From the NCBI GenBank assembly GCA_030386875.1, contig CM059560.1, positions 26,468,183 to 26,532,182 on the forward strand: 64,000 nt of DNA. Reading direction: 5' to 3'. Of the stretch, positions 11,484-23,285 are shown piece by piece. Position numbers and translations under genes: made by a program. Positions within the stretch are counted from its first letter, which is position 1. The number at the start of each line of letters is the position of its first letter. The notes beneath the pieces were generated by a model. That model worked only from the letters and a program-made list of their open reading frames with translations. It ran no database searches and was not told the origin of the DNA. This DNA comes from Morinoia aosen. Its lineage: Eukaryota; Arthropoda; Malacostraca; Amphipoda; Talitridae.

Positions 11484-12806
11484 CAGTTGGCCTTGTCCCT
11501 GTTTACTGAGTTTTAGTCATGCATTTGTTGCGTAACTTGTACTTCTTTTCGAGTCGTATGTTATTCAGTGTTCGCATATCGTATATTTTAGAAACGCAGT
11601 ATGGGACTGCGTGGAAATTTTCCTACGACTCACATTTTTTGTGCGAGACATGCCTACCTTGGAAGGTCACTCTTTTGTGCTGGGAATGGGTCGAAGATTT
11701 TCGTCTCACGAACCAATACTTCTTTTTGATTCGTCTTTTGAAGCAGCTCACGGGGGAAGAAGTTCGTTTCTGTGGATAAATTGAGAGAAGAAATGGCGTC
11801 CTAAGAAGAAGTCCGTGCTTCAGAGCTCTCGAGTGCGCACCGCTGAATAGACGGCGTCTGGACAGCGACTCCGTCTGACGTCCCTACGCACAGCGCTGCA
11901 AGAACTTTTCAAAACCCGCGAGTTCTTCTAGCAAAGAACTATCCCCTTGAGGTTGGGCCCTTTCGGAACCGTGGTCCCTGATTTAGCGTCGCTCTGCGCT
12001 GATTGAATGCAGTTGGTCCTGCTCTGGAGGCCTTTACCGCTGCGCGCTTCTGATTTATCCGATCGTTCAATGCTGCTCCAAGACGGCGAACTCCGTATCG
12101 AATTTGCTCTCCATTGCAAGTCGTTTCATTTGTAATTCTTGAAGTTTTACGTGGCTGTGAAAGTTCTCACGGGGCCTTCTGTACGGGAGGTATTTCTTTT
12201 TTGCAGTGATTCCGACTGTCAAGGATATTTTTACATGCTCTTCCCTTTCGATTTTAGTCGTGTTTTTTTTAAAGAGGGCGGTTAAGTCTTCTTGCGAAAG
12301 TCTTCAAGCCGTCATCTAACCTAAGCCTACCATTTGATGTTGAGGTGTCTGAGTATGTTAGTTAATGACAACATACCCTCAGTAGCCATTGTTGAAAGCA
12401 ACCAACAAATTCTACTGACAGACTAGTAAATATGTACTTGATACGTTGGAACTTAAAATCTGAAAATTCCATTGGGTTGAGAGTTATAGCTTCAGTGTAA
12501 AGGGACTTAATTTTTTCAAGTGCATCGTGTTTTTATGGGAAATAAACTTTATTTTTCATCACCTTTGAGACGTCATAGCAAAGTATAAGTGGTCGACCAT
12601 TAGTGGTAAATTGTGCACCCAAAGAGGGCATTAGAAGTAACGTTTCTTGGGAGATGTATAGGATTTGTGAGCTTCTCTAAATTTTGTCAAGAGTTCGTCT
12701 CCATGGGCGTTATGTAAAATGGTGAGTGTTACTCGAAGCTGGTTATGACAATTACTTTATCAAGCAGTTCTTTTTTTTATTTCTCATTTTTTATTTCTTT
12801 CGTTCG
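11484..12806. other. Stretch without a recognised gene
   Basis: A GC-richer patch lies at 11790-12120 with open frames on both strands but no recognisable protein. The rest is AT-rich, including a T-rich run near 12770-12800 that leads into the next retroposon copy. No repeat-family copy or RNA gene was seen. Confidence 0.55.
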
Positions 12807-13150
12807 CTCCTCGGAGTTCACAATTATTGCACCTAAAGAAATTGGTGCTCGGAGGAAGAAGCAATGGTTCCGAGCTGAAGGGTAAGTGAGCCTTCTTTTT
12901 GTTGGTATAAAATAGGTTTTTGTGAAGGATCATCTTTTTCTGTTTACTACTGTCCTTTTTTACAGCATCTAATGCTTTTTTCTTCGATTTTTCTGTTCGA
13001 CCTTGCGGTTTCTGTGTGTGAGATATGGGGGACACCACTTCTGCGTAGATTCCTCGTTCCTTCAATTCCTTACTAAATAGTGTTTTCTCCCTTCCTCTCT
13101 TTGAAACATCTCTGTTATAGTGATGGAGGGTGAAACTAACTTCAATCTAA
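12807..13150 (+). mobile_element. SINE-like retroposon copy F, old
   Basis: A strongly diverged copy. The head is recognisable (CTCGGAG, CACAATTATTGCACC) but the second hairpin no longer pairs. It keeps the block missing from young copies (TGTGTGAGATATGGGGGACACC). It contains GGGTAAGTGAG, where the family has AGGTAGGC; this is a near-perfect splice-donor string. The acceptor-like run reads TTTTTTACAG. No target-site duplication is evident. Confidence 0.8.
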
Positions 13151-13685
13151 TGGAGCGATTATAGGTCGTTTAAAAACGATGGAATGATGCGCAATCCTTC
13201 TGAGAAATCCTGTTTCCTTTAAATTTGCGCGCATCTAACAGTTCACTACTTTTGAATCTTTCTGGTTATTTCCATAACAGAAAGGGAACGTATATGCTTT
13301 AGTTTAGCGAGCGTCAGTTATTCTCATTTGAGAAGTATCGACCTCATGTACATGGAAAGCTCAGTAGTTTGAAATGTGGTGCATGCATGACAGGTTTCGA
13401 ATACCGGAACATCAGAATCGGACGCGCTGTGTGCCTGCTTGCTTCTGCTATGGCTTTTCGATACCCTGAACATTTCCTGGCGGAGGAAGCTCTAACGACT
13501 TCCAATGCATGCGCTGGTCGCTGTCATCTCCTCATTCGATGTCGTCCCTCCAAATTGGCGTCTTCCATTCTTTATGGCGAGCACGGCGGTATGCTCCAGA
13601 GAGTTCCCCATCGTGACCTTCCGGCGTTCCATTATCGAAGTTTGATTTTTGCTTCAGGTCTTCCTCTCACCTTCTCATCTCGTGT
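13151..13685. other. Stretch without a recognised gene
   Basis: A GC-richer patch at 13370-13660 contains a 118-codon + strand open frame that runs on into the head of copy G. Its product has no domain I recognise, and the frame crosses into repeat sequence, so I do not call it a gene. Confidence 0.5.
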
Positions 13686-14041
13686 CCTCTCAGGGGAATA
13701 CGACCATAGCAACTATAGGAATTAGCACTCTCAAGGGGCAAATGTGAGGTCCCGAGCTGAGAGTTCGGTAGGCCTTCTTTATGTTGAAATAAACTTTTTT
13801 TTGTTGTTATGCTAAGGACCATCTTCGTTTTGGTTCACTGCTGTCCTGTTTTTCAGCACCTTCTACCATCTTTTTCAACTTTTATCTAGTTTTAAATACT
13901 TCTTTCTCAACTTAATGTTTCCAAGTCTCTTGGGCATGGATTCTGCGTTTCCTTATCTCTATACTAAATCGTGCCTTCCTCCTTCTCTTTGGAGCGCTTT
14001 TTTATTGGTTAGGGAGGCTTGAACTGACATCTAAATCTAAT
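13686..14041 (+). mobile_element. SINE-like retroposon copy G, full length, middle-aged
   Basis: Full-length copy with a CCTCTCAGGGG head and a CTAAATCTAATC tail. It has the younger-class deletion but more substitutions than copies C, E, P and R. The acceptor-like run TGTTTTTCAG is kept. No duplication is visible at its 3' side because the truncated copy H is joined directly to its tail. Confidence 0.85.
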
Positions 14042-14197
14042 CTTGTTTCATGAACTTTTTCCTCAATTTACTGTTTCTTTGCCCTTTCTGTATGGATTCC
14101 GCGTTCCCTTATCTCCACATTAAGTGGTGCTTTCCTCTTTCCTCTCTTTCCTCTCTTCGGCGGTTAGGGACGCTTAAACTAACATCTAGTCTAATTT
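14042..14197 (+). mobile_element. SINE-like retroposon copy H, 5'-truncated, joined to tail of copy G
   Basis: The last roughly 155 bases of the family, starting at the internal CTTGTTTCATGAAC string and running to an ACATCTAGTCTAAT tail. It abuts copy G with no unique sequence between them; the junction falls on ATCT, which occurs both in the tail of G and at the internal start point of H. That suits a second, truncated insertion into an existing tail. It could also be a dimeric source RNA or unequal exchange. Confidence 0.8.
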
Positions 14198-17032
14198 CGT
14201 TTGTAACTTTCCAGTTGAACGCTGTTTTTGACAAGTAATGTTTAAAATAGAGTAAATCCCCCAGTATAACAGTTGGGTGAAATCGGTAGCAATATTTTTC
14301 GAGAAAAATTTACCAAGTCTTGTTGTCGAAAACCAGAGCTGCCGAAACTGCCTTCAAATCTACAACGTACTTGCTGCGACGCATTTTTTTCCGGTGCTCA
14401 AACGAAGAAGAATTTCAAATCGTTGCTTATATGAAGTTCGAAATTAACATTCATTTAACTGTCGTTAATTTTCCAGTACGTTCAGTAATAGCGCTTCTCT
14501 ATCGTCATTGTTCTATTAGCTTACGCATTTCACTTGTTTTGGTCGGTGGCTCATAGGTAGCTTCTCGCGTCTTTTTCCGAAAAATTTACTGCAGATTATG
14601 TGAAGATTTTTTCTCGCCTGCGTGTTGTTCCCCTCCTGGTTCCTTTTTTTTGCGGTGTGGTCACAGCAAGCGTTCTCATGGAGGAATGCTTTGATTCTCT
14701 GCGTTCCTTCAGTCTGTGTTGTATTGCAGTGGGAAGCTATATGTGTGGTGTGGTGGATTTGTTCGATGAGACGGGCTTGTAGTGTCCTTATCGCTAAATC
14801 GAACAGATATCAGGTCGTTAGTTATCTTTCTAATTACTTGCTCAACACCGTCGTCTATTTTATCATTAATATTTTGTAGCAGTCACTCACTGATGAATTT
14901 TATACTTTCGAACATGTACAGAAACTAGAGTACTAGTTAGGTGAGGAGATGGCAATTTGTGGAAATTTTTCAATTTTTACTCCCGGTAGATACGATGCTT
15001 CAGAGCAGTGCAAGAGAATGTCACTATTGTTAGGTGTTAAGGTATGCGAAATTAAAAATGAATTATTTTTCATTTATTGACTCCCAGTTCGATTTTTCGA
15101 AGTAAAGTTTCATGGTCATGTTATTTGTGCATAAAGAATATCTCGGTAAAATTAGCGCAATGCGATAAGGTCTTCTAGTTTTTCCGTCAACTTAAAAGCA
15201 AAAGCTCCGTCTCTCCGGGTCCACATTGGTCTTTGAGGTTATTCTGGTTTTAAAACCTCGCCTCACGTCTCAGTCATTATTGTTGCAATTATGCTGCGGC
15301 GCTGGTTTGTACAGTTTATCAAATGCCCAGAGGGTTTCCCGTCCCCAAACCTACTCTCCAGCGTCTGAACTTGTGGCCGTAAATATGCCTCAGTGATCGA
15401 ATGAATGTTTTTACTATTCGATTGTGGTCTGAATTGCGAGTGTAAATCATTAAAATGAAACTCGTGTGGCTATGCAAGCTTTGTTCTTCTGGAGTGTTGG
15501 TGGAGCGCTGGGCCTGCGCGCATAGCGTCCATGTCTGATTGTGTGCAGTACATCGTCTGTGTGTTGCTTACGTGTCGTAGGTTTCTAGTCCATCATACGT
15601 TATCTAAATTTACTTGCGACAGTAGCTGGGTTATTAGCTGTATATGTTGCATCCTAAATTTATACATTTTTGTATTACTTGTGCTGTATGAAGGAAGGCC
15701 AACCAGAAATTACATCGATTACTTTTCGTTTGCTATGAATCATGGTCGACAATTTTTTGTCAACGATTGTAAGGGATATGTACAACCGTCGTTTCGTTGT
15801 TGTGCCCGTCATTGAACAACGGTTTTTAATACTTTAGATGCCATTCGCCAAAACTATGTCTGTGTTAATGTTATGGTTTATACTTTCAGAATTGTTATAT
15901 TCATCATTGTTTGCATTTTACTCAACGCGTTAGCTTAAACTTACCTTTTGTTTATCTTGCTTTCATATTGCCACCTACGCCGTCATTACTTGGATTTATT
16001 GATTGCCCTATGAAGTGTTTTTTATTCAAGTGTGTCAATCTAGCATAGCGTTGTTGCGTGTGCTGTGAGGCGGTGCCTTTGCTGCGCCTACTTCGTTATA
16101 TTTTTTACGAGTGACCCGACTGCATTACCCCTCTCAGCCACTCATGTAGGAGCCGCACCCGTCCGAGCTGCAGATGCTGCGCGATCCACTTACCGGTGCC
16201 GCGGGTCCATAAAAAGTAAAACTCTGAGAAAAAACCTGCAGCCCCTTCATAGTCTACCTCCTTATTGCGCCGCATTACAAAATTAGAAAGAAGCTAATTT
16301 ATTCGCTCGGTAATCACCACTCCTTAGGAAAATAAATGAACTTGAACTAGAGATCAGTTGATAGGATGAAAAGATCTAACCCATGTGGCTGGGCCTGCAA
16401 CTGTTTATGTTCATGGTTTCCTTCTGTTTAGGTAAAGGATTTTTTGTGTTCATTTCTAACGAAAGTGCTGGAGCATTAAAACGGAGCGAGGTATTAACCT
16501 GTCTCTGGGCGTCCGTTCGGCGCTGCTGTGACTCGCCGCTGGTGCTGGTCTCTGAGTGGGACAGAAATTCAGCGGTAGCTCAAGTTGACATGAGAACAGA
16601 TTTATTATGATATGTTAAGAAAAATATAATTTATTGAAAGCAAGGCAACGTTAACAATTCAACCTAATTTTCCCTTAGATTATACGAGTGAGAAGACAAT
16701 GTCAAAATGCCGAGAACCCGTAAAGGGGAAGTTACTGAGTTAATTTTTGATTTGCACAACACCTTGTTTCTGTCCCGTTCGCAAAATAGGAACATGCATT
16801 TTTGTATGTTGATAGTTCGCACTGTATTCCCTATATTGAGACGGATTGACTACACAATTTGATGTGCGTAGATATATCTCTCTGAAGAATTAGCAAGTTA
16901 TTTTAAAATTTGCGCCGCTTTTTAGCAAATAATTCGCATGTTTTCATTATGCGATGCGCACGCCAGTTCATTGCATGCTACAGGCATGAAAAGTAACTCG
17001 TTTCAGCGAAAATTATAAGCACATCTTGCGCA
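14198..17032. other. Stretch without a recognised gene
   Basis: Mostly AT-rich with short open frames. A GC-richer patch at 16100-16210 is the only compositional change. I see no retroposon copy, transposase fragment, RNA gene or convincing exon in this stretch. Confidence 0.55.
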
Positions 17033-17694
17033 CAGAGGCTGAGCAAAAATGTGGAAACACCTCGTGGAATGCATGCGTGAACGCAAACGTTGATTTTAGC
17101 CAAGCCTGTAGGTGGCGTTGTTGTATTCACCTACTAACGCCATCTGTATAGTGTCTTCGAGACGTTGCGAGTGTCAGTCGTCAAATCCCAATCCCGAGAT
17201 GCACTCTTAGCTGTCAACCGTATCGTGGTATTCCATGGCTCTATGATAGCTCTGCAAGGTCGTATAACTGGCAAGGATAACATGACCATTTTGGTCGATC
17301 ATGTCCGTCCCATGGTGCAATGTTGGCTTTCCAACGGTGATGCTGTTCCAAGACAACAACGCCTCTGTTCACTCATCTCGGATCGTGCAGGACTGATTTT
17401 GAGCATGAAAGTGATTCATCGCAACTCCCTCGGCGACCTGTCACCAGATTTTAATTTTATTGATCCTTTATGGTCTAATTTAAAGAGAACGGTGCGGATC
17501 GCTTTCCGCTTACCTGAACTTGTTTTTATTTGCTGAAGGGATGGTATGAGATTCCTTTAGAAACCATTCAGGACCTGGTTTATCTATTCTGAGAAGACTA
17601 CAAGGTGTTTTGAATTCCGGCGGTTTTCCTCCTCCGTGTTAAATGTTGCTATTTACTTTTTCTAGATGTTCCAATATTTGTCTCCATATGTCCG
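17033..17694 (+). mobile_element. Tc1-like DNA transposon, internally deleted
   Basis: About 660 bases with degraded terminal inverted repeats. The left end is CAGAGGCTGAGCAAAAATG followed by TGGAAACACC. The right end, read on the other strand, is CGGACATATGGAGACAAATA followed by TTGGAACATC. The inside carries the C-terminal part of a Tc1-type transposase at 17165-17536. Near its end the frame reads SPDFNFIDPLWSNLKRTVR, matching the SPDLNPIExLWxxLKRRV signature of the last acidic catalytic region. Upstream, GRITGKDNMTIL and WLSNGDAV align with the middle of the DDE domain. The DNA-binding domain and first catalytic aspartate are absent, so it cannot move itself. The flanking TA has decayed. 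Confidence 0.85.
17165..17536 (+). pseudogene. Tc1-like transposase fragment (C-terminal DDE part)
   Basis: Open for 123 codons but only a fragment; intact Tc1-like transposases are about 340 residues. The part SPDFNFIDPLWSNLKR holds the region around the final catalytic acid, with D in place of the usual E in the PIE motif (FIDPLW). Central residues VRPMVQCWLSNGDAV match the usual strand before the second catalytic aspartate, but the following QDNAPxH signature is scrambled (QQRLCSLISD). The open frame is therefore chance survival, not evidence of function. Confidence 0.8.
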
Positions 17695-19675
17695 TTGGAA
17701 CGGTGCACTAGTATGATAGTGTAAATAATCTATGTACGTGGTTTATTTTCCGCTGATTTCAGCTGTTCACTCTAAACGCAAAGCTGTTCAAGGATAGAGC
17801 TCAGCTTTTGGTCGTTTCTTCCACGGAGATCAAAAAGAACCGGACATAAATCTATCTACACGACTGTTTTTGTTGCCTCGCCTGTTCGTTTGTTTTCCAA
17901 TCCTGACAAAAAGCTTTGGAGTCGTCACCCCGGGTACTTGTTTCTCTGCTCCGACTGCTGCGGCTACTTGGTCGCTTATACTTAATAACTGGATCTTGGT
18001 GGCTCCAGTTATTAATTTCTCCGAATAAGAATAGTCATCGTTTAATGAGGTATTACGATCACCGGTTTTTAAAGCTCGTGATTGATGCAAAATTTTATTT
18101 ACTAGGAAAAAGTCTTCGGCTGATTTTCATTGAAGGATGCTGTCTAATTATCTCGATACAAACCTATGTCTAAAATCTGTACTAATGAAATAGATTTTTG
18201 TTGGAGGATCAACGTTATTCCGGTATTAAGAGAATTGTGCTGAGTTAATTTGAAGTAGGATTTATAGAACTGCTCCTTCTCGCTTTCCATCTGGATAAAT
18301 GTTTAAGATTGAAGTTCAAATTTTACTTGTAAAGTGCACCTAGTTTTTTCCCAGGAGTTTGATTCTTGAAATCGATACCCTAACTCTATAGTCATATTTT
18401 ATGAATTAATGATTTTTTCAAGAATTACTTCACTGTGCCTGTGTATCAAGATTTCATTTGTATTAATGGAATAATAATTTAAAGAATTGATCAAATTGAT
18501 TACTCTAGAAAGACTGTGCATTATTCAACAATGATTAAAAAATTGGCCGATTTCTGTGCAAAAAACAAATTTATTCATTGAAACCTAGGGCTAAAAACTA
18601 TCGAATATTTATGTCTATTAGTACGGATCACTACTGACATCGTTTTTAATGGCTGCAGTGGTTGATTGGGGAAATTAAAGGTAATAAATTAAGTATACCT
18701 GCTGAAAACGAAAAACTGATATTTTGTCGAATGGATGACCGCCTGAGTAAGACCATTGAGTGAGCTACAAGAAAGGTGCCAGATATCCCGACACAATAAT
18801 TAACGTGACTGACCATCAAGTCTTCGTCTCAAGACTTGGTCGCACTTGCTGGGTCGGGCTCTGTAGCGGCGCCTGTCTCGCCTATATCCATGCCGTGAGA
18901 GGGAAGAGAGGGTGCAAGATCAGGGTGTCGGGTCTGCATCAACCAGTTGCTGGTGTGCTGCAGTCTCCTCTGTTTTAGCTCTGTAGCGCCTGACTTGCTC
19001 TACTTAGTCACTTGGTCGTAATCGATAGCACCAACCTGTGTTGGGCACGTCGTATATGAATACTTCTTGAGCCTTTCTTCAAAAGCTCGGTAGAAACAAA
19101 TCAATGATCTACCTTGCAAGAATAGATCAAAGTTTGAATGTGATGGGAGCAAAATATTGAATTTCATGACCATTTCTCTGCTGTGATTCGTACCACATAA
19201 CACCTCCAATGATGAGTGTACCCGAGATTTACTGGAGCTGCGTCACTAAATCCTCGATTTCGTTTAAAGAATGAACCCACTTTTCAGCTCTGCTCTTTAA
19301 TTTGAAAGCTCTCCCCCTTCTCGCTTTCATTTTTGCGTTACCTTTTACCGCGAGGCTATTGGCGCCCGTCCATTTGTGAGTTATCGCTGTCGAGCTTCAG
19401 TTCGTTTCTATTTTTTAGTGAAGTTCTTTGCTCAGAACCGAGTGGAGCCCCATGATTTAGTTCATATTTATCGTGTGGACCTGGTTATCATTAAGATCGC
19501 ATTACCGTTCGCAGTGCTCATTCCCTCCGCCATTTGTGTTTTCGTCGAAAAACATAGCATTTTCCTGTGAGCTGTGAGGCATCGTGCTATTTTTGAGACG
19601 AGCAGTGCTTCGTGCGCTTGCACACCTGCTTTATACCATGGAAGGCTGTCAGGATTGTATTTCGCCATTATAATT
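17695..19675. other. Stretch without a recognised gene
   Basis: AT-rich, with a GC-richer patch at 18820-18980. Nothing recognisable as protein, RNA gene or transposon. A mild GC-rich run with open frames on both strands lies at 19360-19560. The frames are too short and too ordinary to call. Confidence 0.55.
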
Positions 19676-20048
19676 CCTTCAGGAGGATACAACTATTTTA
19701 TTTGTGGGATAAGCACTCTCAGGAGGAATATGTGAGGTTCTGAGCTAAAGGTTAGTAAGGCCTTTTTTAATTTGAAATAGAATGGTTTTTATATTTTGTT
19801 ACGGACTATTTTTTTCGGTTCACTGCAGTTACGTTTTTCAGCACCTACTGCTTTCTTCTTCAACATTTATCTTGTTTCATAAACTTCTTTCTCAACTTAC
19901 CGTTTCTATGCACCTTCTGCATAGATTCCGCATTCCCTTACCGCTATACTAAATGGTGCCTTCCTCCTTCCTCTTATTTATATGCTTTTTTATACGCTTT
20001 TTTTTAGTGCTTGGGGAGACTTAAACTAACATATAAGCTAATCTAATC
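19676..20048 (+). mobile_element. SINE-like retroposon copy I, full length, middle-aged
   Basis: Full length from CCTTCAGGAGGATACAACTA to a tail of ACATATAAGCTAATC. Younger class by the deletion (TGCACCTTCTGCATAG). It has a small local duplication near 19979-20005 (TATGCTTTTTTATACGCTTTT) not seen in other copies. The acceptor-like run CGTTTTTCAG is kept. No exact flanking duplication is seen. A further truncated 3' end follows directly. Confidence 0.85.
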
Positions 20049-20109
20049 CTCTCTACGGAACGCCTTTGTTGCGATTAGGAAGGCTCAAATTAACACCTAA
20101 TCTAATCTT
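20049..20109 (+). mobile_element. SINE-like retroposon copy J, 3'-terminal fragment joined to copy I
   Basis: The last roughly 60 bases of the family (GAACGCCTTTGTTGCGATTAG through ACACCTAATCTAATC) directly follow the tail of copy I. This is the same arrangement as G/H at 13686-14197: a severely truncated second 3' end attached to an existing tail. Confidence 0.75.
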
Positions 20110-21665
20110 TGTCATGATGATTAAATTGAATGCCTCTGTTATTAGTCTCATTAGTATCGAGATTGTATTTAGTATCGTACTGAGTTTAAATTAAAGAACT
20201 ACTGCTATGGGAAATTCTGGGTTTGAATTACTCATTAGTATATTAATGTAGTGATTGACATAAGTCTTAATCGGATCGCTAAAGAGATGGAGTTCTGATA
20301 GGAGAACACACACTGGTTGGTTTTGATTTTCGTACTTCAAGTTTGAAGTGAAAATTGGGCCATTGGTGCTTTTGAAATACGCTTATAACACTAAAAGGTT
20401 GTCTTTCACTTTTCGAGTTCAACAGACGCTGTGCCACCTAGTAAATCACGTTCGACTTTAGGAGCAGTTGATCTAATGGGGTGTCAGTTGAAGCATTGGC
20501 GTAGAGTCATAGTGTTGCAGGAGAACATTGACCATGAAAGCTAGGAGCAACTGGCCAATTGAAACGTCAGGGCATTAAAAGTGGTTATCAGTGATACGTG
20601 TACTTTTGCCGCTTGTGCTACTCCCCTCGGTAGGAATTGAGCTTGGCTACTGTCGCGCTGGGGCACAGAAACTGAGCGTGCCTGCGCTGTGCTTGCAGGC
20701 GGGCGAATCGCTCCTGTTGGTCATCCGCCAGTGCTGCTTGCGCTAGTTGTGAGCCGTCTTAAATTATCTCGTAAGCAGCTATTCTTGCTATGATGCCAAC
20801 AGTGAAGTTAAGCGAACACTAACTGAAAAATGTGCTTATTGTATTATTAATTGCTTGATGTGGTGAGTGGGGTATGTGTGATGCCAGTGGCTAGCCTGAA
20901 ATGGAAGTTATGGGTTGAGCTGAAGCTTCACAGAAATTCCTTTACATTGCTGGCTCATTAAATTTTGCGCTATAATGCAGGCTTCAGGGATATACTATGT
21001 ATGAAAAACTGAGGAGCTTTTGTTGCCAAGAGTACTTCTTTCCTGGGTGGGGTATTCACGTCAGTCTGCCCATGAATCCCATTTTGTCCATGGATGGGCC
21101 ATTTCATTTATTTGTTGCTTGAAAACTTGGGAAGAGCTAGTATTTTAGTACCTCCATAATTATATGTGGCCCGTGTACTCGTTAGATTACTCACGAGACT
21201 TGTAGCTGTAAACAATTGAAGAAGTTATCCCCTGCTGCGTGTGTAATGCATTCCAAGTGTAGATTTTCGTTTTTGCTTTTACACTTTAAAAGTGAAAACA
21301 GAATTATGAAGCTTCCCGTTCGTAATATGCGGCTGTAATAATGCGCTAGCTTCGAGCTGTAAATGATTTCCCGCGTTGAAATCCATGGCATCTTTTGTAG
21401 GTTGCCGTTGGTTTTCCGCGCCACTTTTTGCTAGTGCTCTACGCGTCGGCCACGCGTTGATCACTTGTGCGCCACCCACACGTATGGCTGTGGCATAAAT
21501 CAAGTGGCTGCAGAAGCCACAACCATGAAACTGCAGCACCAGCCATATGGCTGCGCGTGTTCGGTCGCTCTGCGTTTCTGGCTCATCTCCTTTAAAAGAT
21601 TCTGCGGCGCAGCTGGACGGCCTCCACCGGTATCTTTCTATTTCTATCTCCTACGCCCTCTGCAG
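20110..21665. other. Stretch without a recognised gene
   Basis: AT-rich to 20600, then a GC-richer patch at 20610-20750 and another at 21430-21660. The second contains two small inverted repeats: GTGGCT-GCAGA-AGCCAC near 21503-21519 and the perfect palindrome CAGCCATATGGCTG at 21540-21553. No protein or RNA gene is recognised. Confidence 0.55.
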
Positions 21666-21982
21666 CTCACGCTTCTGTGCTCTGCACCTGTCTTCGTTTT
21701 ACTCAGCATCCTCTGCAGCTCACACTTCTGTCTTCTTTGTCTATCTGTGCTTTTTTCAGTGTGTTCTTCATCTCACACTTTCGTGCTGTGCACCTGTCCG
21801 CTTTTCTTACTCTCAGCTCATGCTTTCTTGCCGTTTACCTGTTAGTGTTTCAGTATCATCTTCGCCTCACGCTATTCTCCTGTGTACCCGTCGGTGTTTA
21901 TTTCTCTCTGCGACTTCTACCGCTCACGTTATTCTGCTGCCTGCCCGTGAGTGTTATTTTTTGTGTTCCCTTCGTTTCATTT
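21666..21982 (+). repeat. Degenerate minisatellite, about 45-60 bp unit, at least six units
   Basis: Units begin with CTCAC(A/G)CTT or a close variant at 21666, 21719, 21772, 21817, 21866 and 21923, with lengths 53, 53, 45, 49, 57 and 60. The shared core is CTCACrCTTTTxTGCTG followed by TGyACCTGTCxGTGTTT. Weaker traces continue to about 22115, where CACACTTTGGTGCTG and TATCTGTCAGT recur. Unit lengths are not multiples of three and the + strand is CT-rich, so the three overlapping open frames here (including one of 218 codons at 21547-22203) are by-products. Confidence 0.78.
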
Positions 21983-22599
21983 CTTACGCTTGTATAATTT
22001 TTCCAATGGTTGCTTCTTTGTTCTTGCGCCTTCTCGCCTGTTTCTCCATCAGTGTTCGTGTCTGTGTGGTCTGCGCTTCACACTTTGGTGCTGTTTATCT
22101 GTCAGTATCATTATTAAATACTCTTTATTTGTGCATTTTTTGTATTCGTTCTTTTGTTTTGTCGACATGTCTTCTATGTAGAAGACATGAAATCGGTAAA
22201 TAACATGGACCAGTCGATGTTTTGAAGTAGTCGTATTAATCCAAATTCAGTAGGAATGTCCATCGAACTGCTGTGAAGGGATTCGCGTTCACATACAATG
22301 GCTCGCGCAGTTATATCACCTTTTGTTCTACATAATTCGTCTTCGTTTCAAGTCGATTTCCTTATGTCACGGTCGGATGAAAAAATGCTTCAAATTTTTC
22401 CGAAGGCAATCTGTAATAAAAATAATATGAAGAAATATTTGTGGTATTACACTGTAAGAAGTATTGGTTTGGCATGGAGATCACTTACGACACGGAATTA
22501 TACTAGTTATTAGGAACTAAATCGTAAACGTTCCATTTTTCTAAACTGGGTAATTCTTTTCAAGCCTTCGCGTCAATAACGGGTGGGCATAGTCAGTCA
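21983..22599. other. Stretch without a recognised gene
   Basis: Decayed continuation of the minisatellite to about 22115, then ordinary AT-rich DNA up to the Tc1 relic. A short exact repeat (TGTCTTCTATG and its complement-like partner around 22168-22190) is local only. No gene is recognised. Confidence 0.5.
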
Positions 22600-23285
22600 A
22601 CTTCGTTATAGTCGCATTATGTTATTTGCTTCCACGCCTCGCCCAGGTGCTGGAACATTTTCTCCGTATTTCGGGGTAGCCAGGCGTTCTTCAAGCTCTG
22701 TCAGTATTAGCTTGATAACATTCTAGTCGGGAGACAGCGGGCCATTCTAAAACGTCATCACAGCTATGTTAGAATCGTTACACACCTGACATCATGTGTG
22801 TTTCCAATCTCTGTTCTGTGAAAATGTAATGTTCTTGCATTAAATGAGTGTATCTTCTAACAGGTGCCGGTCCATTGTACCTTAAATACAACGTTGAGAA
22901 CCCTGAATGAAGACACTGTCTCCGCCATGCTTCATAGTGGAAATTCGGTATTTAAACTCAAATCTAGTGCCTAACATCTCTCCGCCGAACCAATCATCTA
23001 TTCGATATATCAATGCATGCAAAACGATTTCATACCTCCAGATAACTTACAGTGGATAGACTTATTTGTCCATTGTACACGAATTCGTGAATATCTCCAA
23101 AAATCTATGATTTCTTTTACTAAATAGTCCAGTCTCCCATCGACCTCATGTAAGTGCATGGTGGCGGATTTTGAGCCGTGCGAGTCATTAATTTTCTGAT
23201 GTCCACTGTGGTGAGCCTTGGATTTGCTTGAGATAATCGTCTTACATTTCGATAGGTCAAGCGATCAGTCATTCGTGGTCTGTCT
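22600..23285 (-). mobile_element. Old Tc1-like transposon relic, minus strand
   Basis: Read on the minus strand, scattered pieces of a Tc1-type transposase appear in the right order. Near 23180-23278 TDRLTYRNVRRLSQANPRLT resembles the N-terminal helix-turn-helix part. Near 22913-22932 KHGGDSV matches the KHGGGSVMVWG motif. Near 22868 comes GTMDRHLLED. Near 22790-22815 TFSQNRDWKHT matches FQQDNxPKHT of the second catalytic region. Near 22660-22740 PLSPD and then ELEERLATP match SPDLNPIExxWxELKxRL. Several stops and frame changes separate them, so this is a long-dead copy. Terminal repeats were not found, so the ends are approximate. Confidence 0.72.

Noticed and set aside
21547-22203. 218-codon + strand ORF with membrane-like composition
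   Set aside because: It is generated by a CT-rich degenerate minisatellite; all three frames are unusually open and unit lengths are not multiples of three.
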